Below are positions 59,764 through 61,569 of a stretch of 61,569 bases of DNA, in pieces (positions within the stretch are counted from its first letter, which is position 1; every line of letters starts with the position of its first letter). The DNA comes from Hyphomicrobiales bacterium. Its GTDB lineage: Bacteria; Pseudomonadota; Alphaproteobacteria; Rhizobiales; Beijerinckiaceae. Position numbers and translations under genes: made by a program. The notes under the pieces are model-generated. The model did no database searches and was not told where the DNA came from. It saw nothing but the letters and a program-made list of their open reading frames with translations. Location: contig JAIXTT010000039.1 in the NCBI GenBank assembly GCA_027483795.1, forward strand, positions 1-61,569, read 5' to 3'.

Positions 59764-60192
59764 TCAGCCGCAATCCGTGATCCGGAACGTGGTGATGATC
59801 CGCCCTTGGGCGTCGACATATTCATATTCCCAGCCGACGCCGTAGGGGATGAGCTTCGCGGTTTCGCCCTTGCAGAACTCGCGCTGCATGATCCGACGGC
59901 GGTCGATGAAGTCGGACCGCGCGCGCGAGTCCTGAAGCGGATAAGGCATCTGGACCTTCATGCGGATGATCCGCCCTTCCAATTCGGCCATGCGGATGAC
60001 GGAGCCGTCCGCCTGTCGAATGCCGACCTCCTGCTTGAGGCCGGATACGATCGACTTCAATTGAAGATCGATCTGCTTCATGGCCTGCGGGGAGGTGTCC
60101 ATCTTCTGCGCGGCGACCTGCCCGGCGGACAGGACGAGGACCGCCGCCGACAGGGCGATGACGGGCGAAGGGAAGAACGGGGTCACGCGCAT
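59764..60192 (-). CDS. Secreted small protein, unknown function
   Basis: A 142-residue protein with a Sec signal peptide (VIALSAAVLVLSAGQVAAQ, cleavage after AAA-like VAA at about residue 28). The mature part is mixed strand/helix with two cysteines (FCKGETAKLIPYG, RITDCG) that may pair. No family is recognised. It is convergent with the cyclase gene and divergent from the Rossmann-like gene. Confidence 0.65.
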   Translation of the reverse strand: MRVTPFFPSPVIALSAAVLVLSAGQVAAQKMDTSPQAMKQIDLQLKSIVSGLKQEVGIRQADGSVIRMAELEGRIIRMKVQMPYPLQDSRARSDFIDRRRIMQREFCKGETAKLIPYGVGWEYEYVDAQGRIITTFRITDCG

Positions 60193-60269
60193 CGATCGGG
60201 TCCTCGTCAGGGCGCGCCGCGCTCTTGCTCGAACGCGGCCGTTCCGAGACTTGCGCCGATCGGGACGAC

Positions 60270-61055
60270 ATGCAACCTGAGCGTGTTCGCGAGCCCTCCC
60301 CGATGATCCTCGAAGCTTTGGAATGGTGCCTCACGCCCGCCTCGCGCGCCGCGCGCGCGGGCGGCCATCTGTCCGAACAGATCGCGATCCGGCATCGCGC
60401 CCTGCGCTGCGCCGAGGCTTGGGCGGAACATCTCGCCCGCACCAAGGCCTATGTGAATGCGCGCCTCGACCAAGGCGGCCGGGAGGTCGCGGTTCTGGGC
60501 AGCGGACATCTGCACGACGTCGACGTGGCGGGACTTCTGTCGCGTTTCGACAGGGTCGTGCTGATCGACGCGGTCCATCCGCTGGAAGTGCGGTTCCGCG
60601 CCGCGACGTCCCGCGGGCGGATCGTCTGCCTCGCCGCCGATCTTTGCGGTCTCCCGCCGGACCCGCGTCTCGGTCCGACCGAAACGGTCCGGACGGAGGG
60701 CGCGGTCTTCGACCGGATCCGCGCGGCCGATCTCGTCGTCTCCGTGAATCTTCTCTCCCAACTCGTCGTCGTCCCCGTCCGCCGTTGGGCCCTCGCGGAA
60801 CACCCGGACGAGGCGATCATCCGCGCCGCCCGATCGGTTCTGGAGGCCCATATCGGCCTGTTGCGGAGCTGCCGGCGCGCCTTGCTGATCTCCGACGCCG
60901 CCCATCGCTTCGACGGCGGCCCGTGGGAGGATCTCCTGCTCGGCCTCGACGCCGGGCCGGCGGAAGAAAGCTGGATGTGGACCCTCGCCCCCCGCGGGGA
61001 GGAGAAGGACGGCCGCGTCGAGGAACGCCGCGTGGAAGCGCGAAGGCTCGGTTGA
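60270..61055 (+). CDS. Rossmann-like (methyltransferase-type) protein, unknown substrate
   Basis: A 261-residue cytoplasmic protein. VAVLGSGHLHDVD followed 20 residues later by VVLIDAVHP has the G-x-G loop and acidic strand end of a Rossmann-type nucleotide or SAM pocket, and DLVVSVNLLSQL resembles the post-motif region of class I methyltransferases. No catalytic motif is decisive. The start is uncertain (ATG 60270 or 60303; the frame opens at 60225). Confidence 0.6.
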   Translation: MQPERVREPSPMILEALEWCLTPASRAARAGGHLSEQIAIRHRALRCAEAWAEHLARTKAYVNARLDQGGREVAVLGSGHLHDVDVAGLLSRFDRVVLIDAVHPLEVRFRAATSRGRIVCLAADLCGLPPDPRLGPTETVRTEGAVFDRIRAADLVVSVNLLSQLVVVPVRRWALAEHPDEAIIRAARSVLEAHIGLLRSCRRALLISDAAHRFDGGPWEDLLLGLDAGPAEESWMWTLAPRGEEKDGRVEERRVEARRLG

Positions 61056-61444
61056 GGCCGCAGGGAACAAAGTTTCAGGCACCCGACCAGACATCGGTCG
61101 CAGATCCGGCGGTGCCGATACGACGGCACTCACCCTACAGCGGCGGTTTGATGGCATTGATTGTGATCCCGAACCTCGCTGCCACGATGATCAAGCCGAA
61201 TTGCGCGGAACTGAAATCGAATCGATACTTTATTATTTGACATTATTGATTTTCTGATTTTGCTTTCTTTTTAATTCGGTTTATATATATAATTCTTTTT
61301 ATATTTGTTTCTTTTTTTATATTATTATTTTTTTGGTTTTTCCGATAATCATGAAACACAATATTTTCTCTCATTGCTATCTGAATGTTGTTTTTTCCGA
61401 ATCCGTGGTCGACGATATTTTCTGATCTCTGTCCGGGGCTCCCG
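61056..61444. other. AT-rich non-coding region
   Basis: A 389-base stretch with no convincing gene. Bases 61220-61420 are strongly AT-rich (for example TTTATATATATAATTC near 61280), unlike anything nearby except the block in 36660-37260. The region around 61130-61200 shows short open frames with no recognised family. It may carry the promoter for the gene starting at 61445, or be a remnant of transferred DNA. Confidence 0.4.
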
Positions 61445-61569
61445 ATGATGAACCGTCGCCAGTTCATGAGTTTTTCTGCCGGCTTGGCGATCGCTTCGAC
61501 TTTCGCGTCTTCCGGCCACAGTCAATCACAAGACGACGGCGAAGCTTGGATCCCGATCCTCGACCCCAG
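61445..61569 (+). CDS. Start of a Tat-signal secreted protein, cut by the window end
   Basis: Only 41 codons are present. The N-terminus MMNRRQFMSFSAGLAIASTFASSG has twin arginines followed by Q-F-M and a short hydrophobic stretch, a Tat export signal. The mature start (QSQDDGEAWIPILDP) is too short to identify. A GGGGCTCCCG sequence precedes the ATG; ATG 61448 is an alternative. Confidence 0.6.
   Translation, partial: MMNRRQFMSFSAGLAIASTFASSGHSQSQDDGEAWIPILDP

Noticed and set aside
61243-61467. 74-codon minus-strand ORF in the AT-rich region
   Set aside because: Lys/Asn/Ile composition follows from base composition; it overlaps the start of the Tat-signal gene.

Overview
The window is GC-rich and comes from an alphaproteobacterium, most likely of the order Hyphomicrobiales (Rhizobiales). 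The evidence is the rpsF-rpsR-DUF2232-rplI order, an LdtR-type MarR regulator, the hemB type, an Omp25-like porin and a GTCATCCCGG-type palindromic repeat. I cannot name the genus.

Layout. (1) 1-8536 is a housekeeping stretch: ribosomal proteins S6 (partial), S18 and L9, a DUF2232 membrane protein, hemB, a 3-hydroxyisobutyryl-CoA hydrolase-like gene, a small membrane protein, an LdtR-like regulator, a SulP anion transporter and a quinone oxidoreductase. (2) 8611-12327 (minus) encodes a very large secreted GH16 glucanase with RTX and cadherin-like modules. (3) 12700-56979 is a complete type III secretion (injectisome) locus. (4) 57181-59700 holds a Crp/Fnr regulator and a membrane class III adenylate cyclase. 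(5) The rest is a secreted small protein, a Rossmann-like protein, an AT-rich non-coding stretch and the start of a Tat-signal protein cut by the window edge.

The injectisome is built in several operons. A minus-strand needle operon (sctG-like, sctE-like, sctF; 13675-12700) diverges from a plus-strand export operon: sctC, a 39-codon bridge ORF, sctS, sctT, sctU, sctN, sctO, sctP-like, sctQ, sctQ-C and sctR (13883-22892). A translocon operon follows (SycD-like chaperone, SctE-like and SctB-like translocators, a CesT-like chaperone, two more TPR chaperones, two proteins of unknown function), then sctV. Directly behind sctV lies a three-gene module resembling an ExbB/TolQ/MotA channel with two ExbD/TolR/MotB-like partners. 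A minus-strand operon (38654-34557) encodes two large paralogous secreted proteins, possibly needle-tip proteins, flanked by small helical proteins. It diverges from sctD-sctW-chaperone-TPR-sctI-sctJ-sctK-sctL, which runs into a chaperone-chaperone-effector cassette. A second copy of that cassette lies at 53655-56979. Between the copies are a lipoprotein, an Omp25-like porin and a further chaperone/effector pair.

The needle, translocator pair, class II chaperones and gatekeeper point to an injectisome of the animal/protist type, not the plant-symbiosis Rhc type. Unusual points are the GspD-like four-N-domain secretin, a doubled-length SctD, the split SctQ, the Exb-like module, the duplicated effector cassette, an AT-rich mosaic block inside one secreted-protein gene, and a possible cAMP control circuit (Crp, cyclase and a TGTGN6CACA palindrome before the translocon operon). 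All assignments come from reading the sequence; no database search was run.
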